Below are positions 1 to 12,200 of a stretch of DNA of 64,000 nt, piece after piece. The number at the start of each line of letters is the position of its first letter. Position 1 is the first letter of the stretch. Origin of the DNA: Podarcis raffonei (Eukaryota > Chordata > Lepidosauria > Squamata > Lacertidae); contig NC_070606.1 of assembly GCF_027172205.1 (NCBI RefSeq), positions 98,342,534 through 98,406,533 of the forward strand, read 5' to 3'. The notes below the pieces were generated by a model. That model was not told the origin of the DNA. It did not search any database and worked only from the letters and a program-made list of their open reading frames with translations. A program made the position numbers and the translations under genes.

Positions 1-589
1 TTAACAGAAAAGACAGGATTTGCATGAAAGGTGTTACAATGAATGAATAGCAGAAATGATGTACAAGGCAGCTAAGACCTACCCTCCCACCCATACTTGC
101 TATAGCTCAGCCTTTTGCAGCGGTTGGGGGGGGGAGATCTCTGGTTGGTTCCATGGGCCAGGTCCTTATCAGAATCGGCATTGTGGGCCAAATTTGATGG
201 GTGTTCAGAACCACCCACCTGTCAAAATCCCTAGCAGGAGCGATGTCAAAATGGAGGCGAGGGCAGACGTTTCACAAAGCGTTTTTGTAAACCACTCTGA
301 AGTGCCTCACACCCACCTTTCAACCTTGCTCCAGCTCTGAAGAGCAAAAGGCTAAGCTGATCAGCGGAGGTTAAATCCTGCTTCCTTGGCTGCAGGATCC
401 TGTTCCCTGCTTGGAACAGGGTGTGCAGCCAACGTAGCATCAAACCCTTTTCTCCTGCCCATCAGCTGACATCATCAGGGGTGTCAGCTGATGGGCAGGG
501 GTGCGTGGCTTGAGAGAAAATGGCTTTGTGAGCCAAACTGGATTGATCCATGTTGTGGTGTGGAACATTGGAAGCCCTTTTCATGGGGA

Positions 590-765
590 CAGAGGAAGTT
601 GCCTTACATTGACTCAGACTCTTGGTCCATCCAACTCAGTAATGTCTACATACTGACTGACAGCTCTCCAGGATTTCTTATGGGGGTTTCTCCAAGCCCT
701 ACATCTGCATGCAAAGCAGAGGTTGTACCACTGAACTGGTGCCCTTCCTATGGTGTTGTATTAAA
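590..765 (-). repeat. tRNA-derived SINE, degraded
   Basis: Minus-strand copy: the 3' part appears as GTTGCCTTACATTGACTCAG, the tRNA-like head ends near 760 (GCAAAGCAGAGGTTGTACCA). Several copies of this family recur in the window. It does not encode a usable tRNA. Confidence 0.6.
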
Positions 766-1349
766 GACTAACTCTGAACTGAGTTTTGAAAGGCTTTGTT
801 AAAGAAGCAGGTCTTGAGGGGGAAGCTAGAAATTTGGTGAACAGAAAGTTGCAGCTGTGTGGCACTTCTCAATACCTTTTAAAATCCCCCCCCTCCTTGT
901 CCCACTTTGCCCCCGTCAGTCAACCTGGTTCACCTTTCCCTTTGATTTGTGACATACTTCATAGATGGTCTTGGGGAGCAGGTAGAAGGAGATCAAGCTG
1001 GGAAGATGAGCTGTTATAATTATCTATCAGAGAAAAGCAGATGGGGAAAGCAAGTGGTCAAAATTCATGGCTGAATAACCCATATTTCATGAATCCACTG
1101 TTGCCCATGTCTGCCCGTCACCCTCATCTCCTGTGATGCCCCTTCTCAAATGCTTTCCTTGGCTGCCTTCCCATCCCCTTTCATTTCCAGTAGAAATTCC
1201 TTGGCTCTCCTGCCTCTAAAGCTGGCCACAGCCTTGCTATTCCCTTGGTTTCCTTTACAGAGCTGTCTGTGACTTTGGTCTTCTAACCACAGCTGTGTGA
1301 TGATCTTCTAACACAACTTTGCCTGTTCTCCTTTCCCGCCCTTCAGTTA

Positions 1350-1505
1350 GAATGATAGAATCATAGAATTGTAGAGCTGGAATGGACCCTGAGGATCATC
1401 TAGTCCAACCCCCTGCAATGCAGGAATATGCAGCTGTCCCTTATGGGGATCGAACCTGCAACCTTGGCATTATCAGCACCATTCTCTAACCAACTGAGCT
1501 ATCCA
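1350..1505 (-). repeat. tRNA-derived SINE with CR1/L3-like tail
   Basis: On the minus strand it starts with a tRNA-Ile-like head (GGATAGCTCAGTTGGTTAGA; B box GGTTCGATCC). It ends with the CR1-type tail GGGTTGGACTAGATGATCCT and TTCTATGATTCTA. Confidence 0.75.
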
Positions 1506-3671
1506 GTTGTGGAAGTCCCTCTCTGGACAAGTACAAGAGGCCATCTCTCTCCCTTCTTTCACATCCCCCCTCAAAACCTTCCTTTCCCCCTGTGCAACAT
1601 TTTTTTAACCTTTTAATCCCTGGCCTCAGTTGCAACCACACCTGTAGTGTATCTGAAGAAGTGTGCATGCACACGAAAGCTCATACCAAGAACTAACTTA
1701 GTTGGTCTTTAAGGTGCTACTGGAAGGAAATTTTTTTTTTGTTTTAACCACACCTGAGTACAGGTAATTGCACTTGATCACATTTGCTTGCTGCTCTTCT
1801 CTCTCCCTCTCTTGACTTTCTGGCCGGCATTTGGATTATAGGCTCCTTGGAGACAGAGCCCCTCTACTTGCTCAAGAAATCCTGCAAAGTGCTATGTACA
1901 CTTATGCTGCTGCAATAACAAATTGTATGTCAAACTTCCTTCTCTGCACAGCATTCATATAGTTGCTGATGTAGCCATGGAGATGCAGAGTCACATTGGT
2001 AGCCTTTTGTTGAGCTGCTGACCCCTCCCCAGAAATCTATCATGCTACACAAAACACCATTATTCTTTCCACCACTCAGCCAGTAGTATTTTAACTTTGC
2101 CCACATCTAGAAATGCCCTTCTCGAGACAGTGAATATCATGCTGAGAAAGGGATTGTAAAGCTTCCTGCTACAAGTAGCAAGGCGCATTCATAGGCATGG
2201 TACCCTCAGTTAATTTACACACACGATAGCAGGCCCAATTCCTTGACCCCTGCTCTGTGACCGCTGGAAATAAATAAAATCATACCAGCAAATAGCAGAA
2301 GAGAGCTGGAGAGTCCTTGTGAGGGGACCCTCCCCGGAGCCTGAAGAGGATGTCAATGAGGGCAGAGGAAGCCCTGAAGAGACCTGAGGTGCAGCAGGGC
2401 TTTGTTTAGGCTGCTCAGCCTCCCCGCTTAATAGCTGACATGCGGGGTAGCGCAGCAGCAGCTGCTTCTGTTTTCTTGCGCATCCTCCGTCCAGCCCCAG
2501 AGCTTTAATTCTAGATATTTTGGTCTGGATTGGAGAAAGAGCAGTAGACCAGGGGGAAATAGGCATTTAGAAGCTTTTTAAAGGGTGCTTCCCAATTTAC
2601 GCGATTTCACTTATGCGCACAGGGGCCCTGAACTGTTTACAGGGGGACGCCTGTACTATGCTTAGCATAGGTGTTAATCCCACACTAGTTAGCTGCTCCT
2701 ATGCTCAAAATTCTGCAAGATGGAGCCACAGAGCCTGACCTGCCACCCTAGAGGCCGCCATCAGTGTCATGCACTTGATTCCTGCGTGGCTGCAAGATCA
2801 CCAGTCTTGGTCACCGTGTTTCTTTATAGTATTCTGCATGCGCATATTGGTGAGACTGTGTGGGGCTGCTGGAAAAAGGATAATGCTGAGGCCTACAGCA
2901 GCCACAGCAAGCGGCAAAGAAAAAGGAAATTACAATTGGGCAGAAGAACTTGGTGAACCTGAAATGACTGATAGCTCCTTTTTTTTTTGGAAGAAAATGA
3001 CTCTAAAGTTGGGGTCCCAAACATGACACTCATTAGCCTCATGGTTCCTTGGATTTAATTGTTGTTTTTGCTTCTTGTTTTAAATGGTGCTTTGGACAGT
3101 TGCCTTTTTTGCGGGGTGGGGGAGGTTGCTTTTTTGGGGGTATAGGTGTTTTGCCTGGTTTTGGTGGGGGAAGGATTCAGGTACCCACAAAAGTTTCTTA
3201 GATTCTCAAGTGTGCCCCTGGGCCCCCCAAATTTGGGGCCTTGTTTTGGGATCTCTACTCTGTTGTATTGTTCATGGTATGGGCAATGGCAGAACCTTTT
3301 GGAGGTCTTTAAAGGGAGAACAAATACAACGTCTCCAAAGTGCGGCAGACAGGATTCTGCCTTGGTAAGTAACTTTCCCCTCTCTTTTTCTCTCTCTTCC
3401 TTCACGCTCCCTTTTCTGCTTTGCTGCCTGTCCTTAGGGGGGCACAGAGATATCAGCATTATAATAGAAGATCCTGTTGCAGGTTTGGGAGCCAGCACAT
3501 TGCAAACCCCTTCATCAGCATCTTCTGCACTGACTGCAAGGTCTTTGTAAAATAGAAACCCCCTGGTGTCAACCTCAAGAAGCCTCCAACAACTTGAGCA
3601 TTTTGATTTGTAACATTTCTTTTCACCCCATAATGAAGGTTCTCTGGGCGACAAAAGAGTTGTTTTTTTAA

Positions 3672-4095
3672 GTTACAGAAAGGTAGCCGTGTTGGTCTGC
3701 CATAGTCAAAACAAAAAAATTTTTTCCTTCCAGTAGCACCTTAAAGACCAACTAAGTTAGTTCTTGGTATGAGCTTTCGTGTGCATGCACACTTCTTCAG
3801 ATACACTGAAACAGAAGTTGCCAGATCCCTCTATATAGTGAGAAGGTGGGGAGGGGTATTACTCAGAAGACCTATTGCAGTCGTTAAGAGTCGTCAACAG
3901 GCTCATCACAGCTATCTGCCAATCACCGATTCCCACCACCCTTCTGAGTAATACCCCTCCCCACCTTCTCACCATATAGAAGGATCTGGCAACTTCTGTT
4001 TCAGTGTATCTGAAGAAGTGTGCATGCACACGAAAGCTCATACCAAGAACTAACTTAGTTGGTCTTTAAGGTGCTACTGGAAGGAATTTTTTTTT
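3672..4095. mobile_element. Foldback retroelement end, Penelope-like
   Basis: Two arms of about 145 bases (3722-3869 and 3941-4086) are near-perfect inverted repeats around a 70-base centre. Flanking direct repeats of TGTTTTTTTAA (3661-3671 and 4096-4106) look like a target-site duplication. Each arm carries CTGAAGA, a short stem (GTGTG/CACAC) and CGAAA, resembling the hammerhead-ribozyme core known from Penelope-like elements. Family assignment is an inference; a MITE-like foldback is the alternative. A truncated single copy lies at about 1646-1743. Confidence 0.5.
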
Positions 4096-5726
4096 TGTTT
4101 TTTTAAACTATTCTTGTTGGCCCATTGTTGGTTACTGGGCTTTCTTCTGCAAGGTGAGCAAGCTCAGAGGTCTACCTGCCTAGTTTTTAAGGTGTGGTAG
4201 AAAGGAGATTCATTCCTGGTGGCTTTTGGCCTGAATTTAGGGCACTATGTACATACAGGCCTCCTTACTTGAAGCTACTTGGTGCTACTCAATGTGTGGG
4301 TTCTTGTGAAAGGGTCTTGGGGGAGTATTTTGTGTCCTGCAGAGTTTGCAGTTAACCATTTTGACCCAAGAAGCCACCATTGTTCAGTTTTTTTGGCATG
4401 CTCTGAGATGTCCAAGTGCAAAGATCATGGCTTTCCTCTTCTTGGTGCTACCCATATGGCAAAGCTTTTTGATAAAGAGATTTTGGTCTGCATTCGGAGC
4501 TTTGCCAAAATTGGTCATGATGCCAAAAGTGTCAATTTATAGAGTGGTTCTACCCAGTCTAAACAGCTCTGCAAGGACTGCCTCATTTGTTTTATTTTTC
4601 CTAGATGAGGAAGACTTCCCTGTAGCTTATATTGGACAGTGATATTTCACATTGCATAGCTCTCACATGCGGGTTCTGCATTGCTTCCTACATGGAAGTG
4701 CATTTCATATTGGGGGCCGGGCGGGCAGGAATATAACCTGTGAAGTGGCTCTAAATTGGGTCTGACCTTCTGCGCTATTGAAGTTGACACCAGTGTCTCC
4801 TTTGCCTTGTTCAACCCTCTCCTTTGCCATTGCATGTTCTGGATGTACACACTCTCAAATGTTGATTTCCCACCATCACCTTCTTTCCATGCCATTATCA
4901 GCTGGGATAAAGCACTAAAAGCAGCTGCCGTCCCGTTCAGCCTTTGCTGCCCCTGGAACTTCAGTTGTTGGGGAGGTCAAGCCCACGCTCTGGCCCAAGT
5001 GATGCAAGCCTTTCCCTATAGTAGCTGTTTCTCAGAGGTTGCCTTGTTCCTAAACTTGAAATCTAGGTCAGGACAGACTTCTGTGTGTGGTCAGGAAGCT
5101 GGAGAACGGCCACTGTGGACAAGGCCTTGTGACCTGGTCCAGAGTTTCAGCAGTGACTTCATAGGAATGTTTCAAGAAGGGATAACCACCATAGTATGCA
5201 TGTAAGTTGATTTTATAGTGGTGCAACAGTCTAAGAAACAAGGATAGTTACATTAAAAAAACCCAAAAAACTGAATTATCCAGGTGAAATGTAACTGATG
5301 GTCACGCTTCTCTTTCTGTATTGGCATAACCCTCCTCCTCAGTGCCAAGGCTAGATAAAAAGATTTTGAGCTGTGCTTTGCCTTTGAGTCTCCAAGGGTA
5401 GCAAGAGGCGGGAGTTACTGGTAGGCGCTGGTGATCCCCAGGAACATTTAGTTTCAGAAATGGTAATGTGACGTGGCCATGTGGGTGAAGGTGGTCCCTG
5501 GTATGTTGAGCCCAAACCATTCAGCACTTTATACATGTAAAACAGCATAGTTTAATTGTGCGCCAAGGATTCAGTGCATATTTTGGAGCGGCCTTCATAG
5601 TAAGTAGCTGAAGCTTCCGGAGAATCATCAAGCCAAGCTTTGCAACAGAATGCTTTATGGTGGTCTCACAGGAAAGCTTTTATTATAGCACTCAGTAGAC
5701 AACAACTTGCCTATGTTTGCCTAGGG

Positions 5727-5835
5727 GAGGGATGGGGAACCTGTCAGGTTCTGCTGAACTCCCAACATCCCTAATCATGGATCAGGCTAGCAGAGGCTGA
5801 TGGAAGCTGGTCTCCTAAATACACTGGAGGGCCAC
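5727..5835. repeat. hAT-like MITE fragment
   Basis: Shares the AACTCCCAACATCCCT and GCTGATGGAAGCTGG blocks with the better preserved copy at 6436-6574. Confidence 0.5.
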
Positions 5836-6187
5836 AAGTTAAATTGGGATACTGAACCTGACTCTCTGCAGGATCCAATCCTGACATCTATTGGCACCAG
5901 TTGTGAAGGCAGATCTAGACTAGCTTGTTAGAATACCCCCCTGCTTGAAAACATGCATGATTTCTGCTCCTGTCCATGAAAGTTCACCCCACAGCCTGCC
6001 TGCCTTCAATGGTTCCTTCTGGGCTCCTGTTTGCCCAAATGTTCCCGCACCTTCCATCTTGTTGACTTTATTTTTTTCATATATTTCACGATGTATCACT
6101 TTGTCCCATTCAATTCTGTTCATGCCCCGCCCTGTGGCTCGTTCTGATCATGGCGATTGACTCCATCTTTCTTTATATTATCCCTAG

Positions 6188-6283
6188 AGTCCAGTGGAGA
6201 CATTTCCAGGTTCCAAGGCAGCATGTCCTGCTCAATGCAGAGCAGCCAGATGAGCACCCCTGGATCTGTTTACATGGAATACG
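6188..6283 (+). CDS. RUBCN: RUBCN exon, Ser-rich linker
   Basis: Acceptor TCCCTAG and donor G|GTGAGC; it enters and leaves in phase 1. It encodes a Ser/Met-rich stretch ending [10 protein letters not shown], matching the human STPSSLYMEY region. It is the first exon visible in the window. Confidence 0.88.
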
Positions 6284-9200
6284 GTGAGCACTGTAGGGCT
6301 TTCGTTGGGTTATTTTCCCCCTCTTTCTCAGCTCTCCTTTGGAGTTGGGCATCAGGATGGTGTGTGAGCCTTTTCCAGTTTTTGATGCAGGTTTTTGCTA
6401 AGAGCTGTGCCCCTCCAGCTTCAAATGGCCTTCAGCAGGGGTAGCCAATGTGGTGCACCCCCCATTTGTCATTAGACTACAACTCCCATCACCCCTGGCC
6501 ATTTGCCATGCTGGCTGGAGCTGACGGAAGTTGGAGTCCAACAAAATCTGGAAGGTACCACATTGGCTACCCAAGGCCTATTGACAACAGAGAAGCAGGA
6601 GCTGGAGCCAGCACAGACCTTGCGAGGTTTTCCAAATGACTTTGCATCTTCCACCATTCCCAAAGGATTCTGACTGCCCTAGTCCTGCGTGAGCCACCCC
6701 TTGACAAAGTTCATAGGAATGGAACAGTAATTTTCCTTTAACTTTTCTTTCTCCAACAGATACTGGGCAGTATCTAAGCTCTGGGGAAGGGATGTTCCGG
6801 AGGCCCTCAGAAGGCCAGTCCCTGATAAGTTACTTGTCAGAGCAAGATTTTGGCAGCTGTGCAGACTTGGAAAAGGTAGGCAATAAGAGAAGTGAAATGT
6901 GAGATTAGCAGGGAGCTTGCGTGAAATAGTGAGAGAAAAACACAGAGAGCAGTGACTCCCAGGATATATGGCCAGTGCCTGGGCGGGTGTGTAGCTGCCT
7001 GGGAACCATATATATGCTTGGGGTCTCTTGCTAGTCTAAGATGACAGGAATGTCTTTGGCACTCAATTATTTCAGGCAGTATCAATTCCTTACACCTCAT
7101 AAGATTCCTGATAGGGTGAGGAAGGGCTGCAGACCATCTCGGTCATCTGATCCCCAAGGCCTTTCTATTCCTGTTAGGTCGATAAGCTGGCTGAAATCCA
7201 GCAGTATTTAAATGTAAGCTGGAGAGAGGATAGTGATCACTTTCTTTGTGGTCCAAAGTATCTATGTGATACAGGCAATTAAGGGAAGGGCTGACAATAA
7301 AATAATCAACACTAGCCCCCAAGTTAGCAGTGTTTTAAACATGCCCTCTTTTTAAGGATCCTCGTGAAAAATATTTTTCAGGGTTTAATGTCGGGAATAA
7401 TTTTATTTCTGTTGGTTTATTTTCTGAGAACTATGTGTTCTGTGTGTTTCCTTATTTGCATTGGCAGACAGAAAACTTAACTTTGTGGCTCACTTTTGAA
7501 TGTTCCATTTGTTTTTGTTATGACTTTGAGCTAAACAGTAAAATTGTTACTAATGCGGTTGATAGAAAAGTTCTGGCCTTGGCAATTTTTTTTTAATGCA
7601 ACATTTAAAAACACACACCCCAAACCATAAGGGCTAGAAAAATATTTGGGAGTGGGTTGGTGGAAATGCAGCAAGCCACAGATTTCTGTGCACATCCATA
7701 TTCTACAACAGTGTAGATTTTGCACAGGGCTGCCAAAGTTTTTGTATTTGTTTTTTTTACTGGGCTTGAGTATTGAAAGATATTTAGACAGCTGTCATGA
7801 CACCTATCCCCCCCCCAAGCCCATTGTCTCTTTCTCTAGAGAACTGCTCCCTCCTTTTGAGTCTTGTGCAAAACTTAACGCTGCTGCTTCTCCTCTTCCC
7901 TTCACCCCAGGAAAATGCTCACTTCAGCATCTGCGAGTCGCTCATTGCTGCCATTGAGCTGATGAAGTGCAACATGACGAACAGGCAGCTGGAAGAGGAG
8001 GAGGAGGACAGCGACAAGGAGATCCAGGAGCTCAAACAGAAAATCCGCATCCGCCGACAACAGATCAGGACGCGGCACCTGCACCCAGCGTACCCGGAGA
8101 TCAGCTCAGACAGTGGGTGCTTCCTTCCAGCTCTTCCTTTTGCTGTGTTGAAGGCTTCTTTGGGGATTTAAGTGACTGTGGATCCCTGAGGCTATTTCCG
8201 AGGGTGCAGATCCCGGATAGTGCCACAGCTTGATATCCTCTTGCCAAAGAAACCTTTATTCTTGTGCCAATTCAGCAAGATTAATGGATGGCCTTCTGCT
8301 TCTTATCATGTCAGAGCATGAATGAGTTGCACTGAAGCTTTCCTTCCTGACCCCTGGAAGTGTGGTTCAATCCGGGTGTTGTTTTTCAGGATCTATCCTT
8401 GGTAGAAGCTGGCAACGAAAAAGAGATAGAAATGAGACTCCTGGGGCGAGGGGGGGCGTGCGACTAATGTCTATGTTCCATACCAAATTCCACCCTAGTG
8501 TAGTGCAGATTACAGCTTTGTTTGTGTGTGCAGCATCTGAGAATCACAAAACACCTAGAGGGTTTAGCCTTGCCTTTTAGTTTTGTCATAGGAGTCTGGA
8601 GGAGGAAGTGGTCTGCTAGAAATCTAACTCTCCCCCACTCAGGGCATCCTTGCTTCCTTCATCTCCTTTTTAAAGAAGTCAGCAGGGAGGCTCGTGGTAA
8701 CAGATTCTCGTGAATGAGGACGAAAGGAGGCACTCTGATAAGATGGAAAAGGCTTTATGTGCATTTCAGGCAGAAAGATAAACTTTTTTCTCTGGGACTT
8801 ACTCAGAAGGGACTGGTCAATTCAAGCAGGCAAGAAGACCTATACATGGGCCATGCTGATCTCATACTCTGCAGGTTTAACCCTACACTCTTCTCAGCTG
8901 GCACTTAAGTTGAGCTCTGTCCTGTTGCAATAGAAATAAACGTTGGGTCCCTCCTGGATGCTGGACTTGAAAATAGTTTCCTTAGTTCTGTGGTTCATTT
9001 AAAAGGTGGTTTCGCACTTGGGTAACAAACAAAGTGGTGTAGAAGTGAATTCTTACCACATGTGTATCCTGGATTACCCCAAGATGGAGCTGTTTTGGAT
9101 AATAATAATAATTTATTATTTATACCTCGCCCATCTGGCTGAGTTTCCGCAGCCACTCTGGGCGGCTTCTAATCGAGTGTTAAAAACAATACAGCATTAA

Positions 9201-12200
9201 ATGTTAAAAACTTCCCTGATGCCTTCAGATGTCTTTTAAAGAGAAGATAGCTGCTTATTTCCTTCACATCTGAAGGGAGCGAGTTCCACAGGGCGGGCGC
9301 CACTACCGAGAAGGCCCTCTGTCTGGTTCCCTGTAACCTCACTTCTCGCAATGAGGGAACCGCCAGAAGGCCCTCGGTGCTGGATCTCAGTGTCCAGGCT
9401 GAACAATGGGGGTGGAGACGCTCCTTCAGGTATACAGGACCGAGGTATACAGGATCCAAACCAATAGAGCTTATGTGGTTGTCTAAGGGTGTGTGTGTAT
9501 TTAGTTTGGCTTATTGTCTTGAGGGCTGCCTGATTATTAGGATGTGTACCAGTTGTGAAATGGGCAAGTGTCTAATCATTTGCATACTTCATTAACATGC
9601 AGGTATTTATTAAAAAGATGGCCCTAAGTTTTTGTTCTTCTGGTTTATCTGTATTTAGTCTCAGCATAAGAGGTTCTGTGAATTATTTGAGAGCCCCTAG
9701 TTATCCACAGGAACTTCCTTTCCCCTTGTTTCAGCACTGGGCTAAACTTTTGATCATGCAAAACTCATCAATGAGGTGACTTGAGTGAAGAGAGAGAACT
9801 TTCTCCTGCAACTTCTATGATTCCTTTTTAAAACACCTAAACCTTTACTGAGCATTGTGCACAGATTTTAAAAGAAGGCAGTCCTTGCCCGCAGGAACTA
9901 ATAGACATGGTACAAGAGGCGAAAGGGATGGAGAAGGAAATAAGTGAAGTCATGTGCTGCTTCTTACTGTGCTTACAATTGCCAGCTTGAATTAATGTTC
10001 TGGCCAGGGGTGATGGGAACTGTAGTCCAAAGCATGGAGGGTGCCAGGCTGGCCAAGGCTGAACCAGACAGATTCTGACGTGCACTGCGGTCTTTCTTTT
10101 TCTGCCACTGTTCTCCCAGGTCTTGTGGCAACAGACAGTGGATCCCACTTCAGCTCCCGGGACTCGACACACTTGTCTGACTCAGGTTCAGCAGAAGAGG
10201 TTGACGAGTATGAGATTAGAGGTAAGTGGTAATTGGTATAATGAGCCTCATGCATACGAAGCTCCCTTATACTGGGACAGTTGGTTCATCTGACCCAAGA
10301 TTGTTTGCCCAGGTTGACAGTAGCTCTCCAAGGTCCTTGGCAAAAATGCTTCCAGGCACAAGTCCGCGATCCTTTTTAACTGCAGATTTCAGGGACCGAA
10401 CCTGGGACCTTCTCTGTGTGCGACTCTGAAGACAATAATCTTTGCCTGCATTGTCCAGCTCTTAAAATGAGAGTGACACAGTTCTCTAGTATCAGAACAG
10501 TGGGCCCAACAGGAATGGAAAAGCACAGACAATGGGCCTTGGGAGGATAATTGTGATCCTCATTTGCTAGTCTGTTGGCTTGAAAGTGTCCTTGCTGATC
10601 GGTCCCTCCAGTGAAAATGCAAATTTGAAGGCTGCTGTTACAATGGGAGGAGGCTTGCCCATGCTTGCTTATTCCAACATGAAACTTACTGATTGAATCT
10701 TCTCCAAAGGCCTGTTCACATGGCAGAATCGGGCCGGCTTTTGAAAGGAAAGATCAGTTCTGAATTTTAAAAATGGGAAGTGTAGAGGAGGTACTTGCAC
10801 TTGGAACAGCCAAAGCTAGTTGTGCAGAGTGCAGGATCAGTCCCAGTGCACATATTACCAGGGCTGGAGACCACAGTGTGTGTGGAGTTTGGCCATTAGG
10901 GAAGTGAGGCAATCCTTATTCTGCCTGTACATGATTACCCTGCTCCTGCCAAAGAAGAGCATGGCAGAGAAACCAGCCCAGCAAACAGCCTTACAAAAGT
11001 AGCCTGGGTGATGCTCCCTAACCCCTGTGGAAGCTTCCTAGTCAAGTTTGTTCCCTGTCAAACTTTTTAAGAGAGATCGGAGAAACAAAAGTAAATATTC
11101 TACCTTTTTTTGGCATCGGCCACGAAACACTGCTGGTTTGAAACTTGGAAACTCACTTTGAAGCAAGGAATAGCTAAGCAGCCAAGACCCAGAGGAGCAG
11201 TTGTGCGGGTGGCCTGGCTGTGCTTGGAATACTGTGTGTTGGGGTGAGGGAGGAGGGGAAAGGATCAAGAGCTCAGAGTTGGTGGGATCTTCTGAACCCC
11301 ATAATTCAGAGATTTTCAAACTCTATCCTGTGGAATTCTGGGACTCCCCAGAAGCCTCTTAGAGGCTCCCCAATGAAGTCAGCTTGCACCAGCAAGGAGG
11401 GGGTGTCAATTGCATTATCTGGTGCATTTTGGATTACAGTGGGGGCCTGGCCAGTACCCTATGTGTGTGTGCGCACACACAGCTATGCTCCAGAATAATT
11501 TGTGATGTGCAAGGGTTACTTGGCAGACAAATTTGACATGGAAAGAATTCCCTCAGGGTAGAAAATTTGAAAGCCACTGGTCTGGTTTGAAGGGCCCTGT
11601 GCTATTGGGAGTCTCTCCTATCCTTGCTCTGGTTGTGCTTACACCCTCTCTTCCCCGCCCCTTCTTCTGCTGACATGCAATATTTTGTCATCACCGTATC
11701 ATGCAGATGGTAACGATGGATCTAACCTGACTCAAATATCCAAGAATGGCCTGTCTGTCTCAATGGCTTCCTTATTTTCAGGTAGTAACCTCGCTCTGCG
11801 TGTTGGTCTGTCTGTGTCACGTGGGCACAACTAGTTAGGTCGCCCTTGGGGTGTATTGCATGTCATGCCTTAGGTGCTTACCTGTAGTGTTTGCATGTTA
11901 TAGAATTCCCTCCCTCCCTCCCTTCTATAGTCAATGTATATTTCCACCTTTTGGAATATAAACAGAGGTGAGAGCGAAACAAAGCAAAAACCGTATGGGC
12001 CAAAGTCTGGTCTAAACCAGGCGGTTTTGACAAAGCAGCAAAAATCTATCAGTTGTACAACATACATGGCCCCACTGTGGGAGGGACATTTCTGTTACAA
12101 TCTATCTGGGACGTCCTGAGCCCTTTCTTTTGCAGTCCACTGAAGGCTACAAAAGCAGGGATATCAAATGCAAACTGTCATATTTTGGCTGGCATAGTGA

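Larger units (their letters stand above)
1..6187. other. RUBCN intron, no exon recognised
   Basis: I find no stretch here resembling upstream Rubicon coding sequence. It holds tRNA-SINE copies near 0.6 and 1.4 kb, a short piece (about 1646-1743) of the same repeat as the foldback element at 3672-4095, and hAT-like fragments near 5.75 kb. Longer open frames here lack splice context. Confidence 0.6.

Noticed and set aside
1440-1505. tRNA-Ile-like sequence as a functional tRNA gene
   Set aside because: It is the head of a SINE with a CR1-like tail and has mismatches in the stems; the same holds for the other tRNA-like heads.
3300-3368. Possible extra RUBCN exon ending CTTG|GTAAGT
   Set aside because: A good donor but no matching acceptor upstream and no resemblance to Rubicon.
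3055-3654. Minus-strand open frame of 199 codons
   Set aside because: In a RUBCN intron, low-complexity Lys/Thr-rich end, no known domain; chance frame in T-rich DNA.
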